Shown: one piece after another, positions 62,043-64,000 of the stretch
Layout: the number at the start of each line of letters is the position of its first letter
How positions within the stretch are numbered: position 1 is the stretch's first letter
Assembly (NCBI GenBank): GCA_026419775.2
Contig: JAOPGA020001408.1
Span: 62,001 to 126,000 of the forward strand
Direction: 5' to 3'
Origin: Acrasis kona
Lineage: Eukaryota; Heterolobosea; Eutetramitea; Acrasida; Acrasidae
Length of the DNA: 64,000 nt
Notes under the pieces: generated by a model
Databases searched by the model: none
Seen by the model: the letters and a program-made list of their open reading frames with translations, nothing else
What the model was told of the DNA's origin: nothing
Translations under genes and position numbers: made by a program

Positions 62043-63401
62043 TTATACATGAGTGGTTGATACGATTGTTTCGTCAATTTCAAAATCTTTTTTAGGACTC
62101 GGAAGGTTCCTAGCCTTTTCCTTCTTTTTGAACAATCCCTTTAGCTTTCCCCATGCCGTCTTTTTCTTCTTCTTGTTGAGCGGTGATATGGGTGTCTTTG
62201 GTGTTCTCTTCTTTTTGGGAACTGCCACCACTGGCGATGGTAGTTTGTGTACGTTGTGAACGGGATCCACGAGGATGGGATCGAGTGGCTCTGATTGAAT
62301 TTGTTGAATGTTTGCTAGCGTTGATGATGGAGCATTTGGACTGGGTGTTTGTTCGATTTCTCTTTCTCTGGCCATCATTTCTAATTTTCTACGTTCGGAT
62401 TCTCTTTCCATGTCGCGAATGTGTTCTTCGCGTTCCTCTCTCACATGATCGGGGGTGGCAACTGCTTCGCGTAATTCTGCGCTCAATCGTTTTTCGGCTG
62501 CTGACTGAGGTTTGATGGATAATCTGTTGTTCAATTCGTTCAAAAAGTTCTTGTTTTGGGTGATGGATGTTTTTCTCTCTATTGGTTTAACTTCTACAGG
62601 CTCCGCTGGTGCTGGTGTTGTTACTGGTACTGTTACTGTTGTGACTATTGTTTCGACTGGCATTTGAGATTGCTGAACCAAAGCGACCGGGACAGGAGCT
62701 GGAGTAACCTCAACAGCTGCTACTGTTTGCTCTGCTTGTGGAACAGGTTTGACGACTGTCTCTACCACAGATTTGGTAGTTTCAACTTGTACTGGTTGTG
62801 CAATAGTGTTGGTGGTCTCTGCTGGTAGATTGTCGGCTTGTACTGGTTGTGCAATAGTGCTGGTGGTTTCTGCTGGTAGATTTTCGGCTTGAACAATAGG
62901 CTCAACAGGAGGTGTAAATGGTTGTATGAGAGTTTCAAATGGAACTGATTCTGTTGCGGAATTGGGTTCAGGACTCAACGTACATGCTGAGTTTGGAGGT
63001 GTGGCAGTCGGAAGATACGTCTTTTTGACAGATAGCTCTACAGGTTCCTCTACTTTAGGTTCAGGCTCAACAAGTGTGGTGACGGCATCCTCACCAACCA
63101 CCTCCTTTATTTCTTCATTGGTGTGACTGCTTTTTAGAATGTTTTTGTTCATCATTTCACGCATCACATTTGCCCCCATTATAGGAACAAATGAATGTCT
63201 CAATTTATTTACGCTAGTTTGCCTTTCTAGGGGTTTTTGAGCATCATCTTCAACAGCAGTGTGTCTTTGATCTTCACTGCTTACATTTGGAGTACGAGGG
63301 TCATGATGTTCTCCGCCCAAGATGACCTCATTTTTCTCGTATACTATATCCGAATTGACTCTATTGTGTGGGTCTGCGATTGTCCCGTTCGTTGTGAGCA
63401 T
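62043..63401 (-). CDS. disordered Pro/Val/Thr-rich protein with basic tail
   Basis: This intronless gene encodes 452 residues from the ATG at 63401; the frame is open further upstream, but only from a TTG. No folded domain is visible. Residues 85-290 are Val/Pro/Thr/Glu-rich and contain an imperfect duplication of about 17 residues (NLPAETTSTIAQPVQ, then NLPAETTNTIAQPVQ). One charged helix follows (REEREEHIRDMERESERRKL, continuing to REREIEQ), and the end is strongly basic with runs such as KKKRTPKTP, KKKKKT and FKKKEKARN. The basic Pro/Lys tail with TPKTPISP recalls microtubule-associated or proline-directed-kinase substrates; that is only an impression. The stop overlaps TAATAAA and lies 9 nt from the convergent Dicer stop. 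Confidence 0.7.
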   Translation of the reverse strand: MLTTNGTIADPHNRVNSDIVYEKNEVILGGEHHDPRTPNVSSEDQRHTAVEDDAQKPLERQTSVNKLRHSFVPIMGANVMREMMNKNILKSSHTNEEIKEVVGEDAVTTLVEPEPKVEEPVELSVKKTYLPTATPPNSACTLSPEPNSATESVPFETLIQPFTPPVEPIVQAENLPAETTSTIAQPVQADNLPAETTNTIAQPVQVETTKSVVETVVKPVPQAEQTVAAVEVTPAPVPVALVQQSQMPVETIVTTVTVPVTTPAPAEPVEVKPIERKTSITQNKNFLNELNNRLSIKPQSAAEKRLSAELREAVATPDHVREEREEHIRDMERESERRKLEMMAREREIEQTPSPNAPSSTLANIQQIQSEPLDPILVDPVHNVHKLPSPVVAVPKKKRTPKTPISPLNKKKKKTAWGKLKGLFKKKEKARNLPSPKKDFEIDETIVSTTHV

Positions 63402-63579
63402 TGTTGTGTTTTGTAATTTTGTGCAGCTATTAAAAATTTTCGTATTTACCAAAGAGAGTGAAAACTAAAAATAGATCATATAGATTTAAAAGTAGTAGAA
63501 CGTTGTGAACTAGCGATAAAGATCCTATACAACGAATCCAACAACGTGGACACTCAAAACAGATTGCATTAACATGTAT

Positions 63580-64000
63580 TTATTGATGGGGTATCTCAAA
63601 TCCAATTCTACATAGGTAATCGTCGGACTCTGCCTGCAACTCTTCTTCGGAGGAGCATGTTTGAGACACTTGCATATCTCTGATACAAACAAACATACCC
63701 TCATTAATATTTTGTTTGTGTACCTCCCAAAAAGCTCTCTCATTATTCAAATATATATGACTCACATAATCGTTTGCAATTTGTTTTAATTCATCTAACA
63801 GTCCTTCCCATTCCTCATCACACTCTATCAAAATACCACTGCAGTCCTCATTACTAAATTCATTATAATAAACACCAACATCAATCTTGTCCTTCATGAA
63901 CAAATTAACAACAACCCTCTTTATTGTACGTCCTTGCAAAGGACATAGAGTATTCTTCTTCAGACTCACAAGTAGCTTGTAACCATTATTACCAACAATA
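63580..64000 (-). CDS. unidentified protein, 5' part outside the window
   Basis: The last 140 codons of a minus-strand gene are present; the frame remains open to the right window edge (IVGNNGYKLLVSLKKNTLCP). The sequence is acidic and mixed alpha/beta: TIKRVVVNLFMKDKIDVGVY, ECDEEWEGLLDELKQIANDY, NERAFWEVHKQN, then a Cys/Glu-rich segment and FEIPHQ at the end. It is not low-complexity and looks like a folded domain, but I do not recognise the family. The stop lies in AATAAA, as in many real genes here, which supports it being an authentic 3' end. Confidence 0.6.
   Translation of the reverse strand, partial: IVGNNGYKLLVSLKKNTLCPLQGRTIKRVVVNLFMKDKIDVGVYYNEFSNEDCSGILIECDEEWEGLLDELKQIANDYVSHIYLNNERAFWEVHKQNINEGMFVCIRDMQVSQTCSSEEELQAESDDYLCRIGFEIPHQ

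Overview
The window is nuclear DNA of a free-living, flagellum-capable protist. It carries 36 protein genes with spliceosomal introns, and their products include delta-tubulin, the axonemal protein DRC8, Dicer, a cullin, a nucleoporin and SM/TBC membrane-traffic proteins. The standard genetic code gives intact proteins throughout. Moderate AT-richness, tiny introns, bacterivory-type genes and the flagellar genes would fit a heterolobosean (Naegleria/Acrasis type). That assignment is an inference and could be settled only by searching the conserved genes against databases. No tRNA, rRNA, CRISPR array or transposon was recognised.

Gene structure is very uniform. About 50 introns were placed by hand from GT..AG borders and protein continuity. 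Nearly all are 34-51 nt. The outlier is a 94-nt intron directly after the ATG of the ribosomal protein eL43 gene, and it holds a hairpin. Genes are packed tightly: convergent stop codons lie 9-22 nt apart, several divergent start codons are only 42-68 nt apart, and many TAA stops lie inside an AATAAA poly(A) signal.

Layout: 0-10 kb has a RasGEF, a 7TM protein, a NOL11-like protein and a large secreted subtilase/CUB/EGF membrane protein. 10-18 kb has UTP18, an ADCK-type mitochondrial kinase, a TPR protein and a CDK, with two apparently empty gaps. 18-28 kb has a Q-rich vWA protein, a beta-carbonic anhydrase, SLY1 (preceded by a 23-bp perfect inverted repeat), TBC1D5, a NAP/SET histone chaperone and delta-tubulin. 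28-41 kb has NUP133, a calpain-domain-III protein without protease, DRC8, eL43, mitochondrial RsfS, TruA, a C2HC zinc-finger protein and a bacterial-type NamZ (DUF1343) protein. 41-51 kb has a lipid-anchored orphan, a cullin, a P4-ATPase, an AMSH-type deubiquitinase and a secreted intradiol dioxygenase. 51-64 kb has a 1163-aa coiled-coil protein, a truncated two-TM sensor, an ankyrin protein, a Dicer whose helicase has lost its ATPase motifs, a disordered protein and a partial gene.

Shared themes are ribosome biogenesis and translation (NOL11-like, UTP18, eL43, RsfS, TruA), endosome/Golgi traffic (SLY1, TBC1D5, AMSH, flippase), basal body/flagellum (delta-tubulin, DRC8) and probable acquired bacterial enzymes (NamZ, intradiol dioxygenase). 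The clearest unusual system is the Dicer, which keeps full architecture and catalytic RNase III sites but has a decayed helicase.
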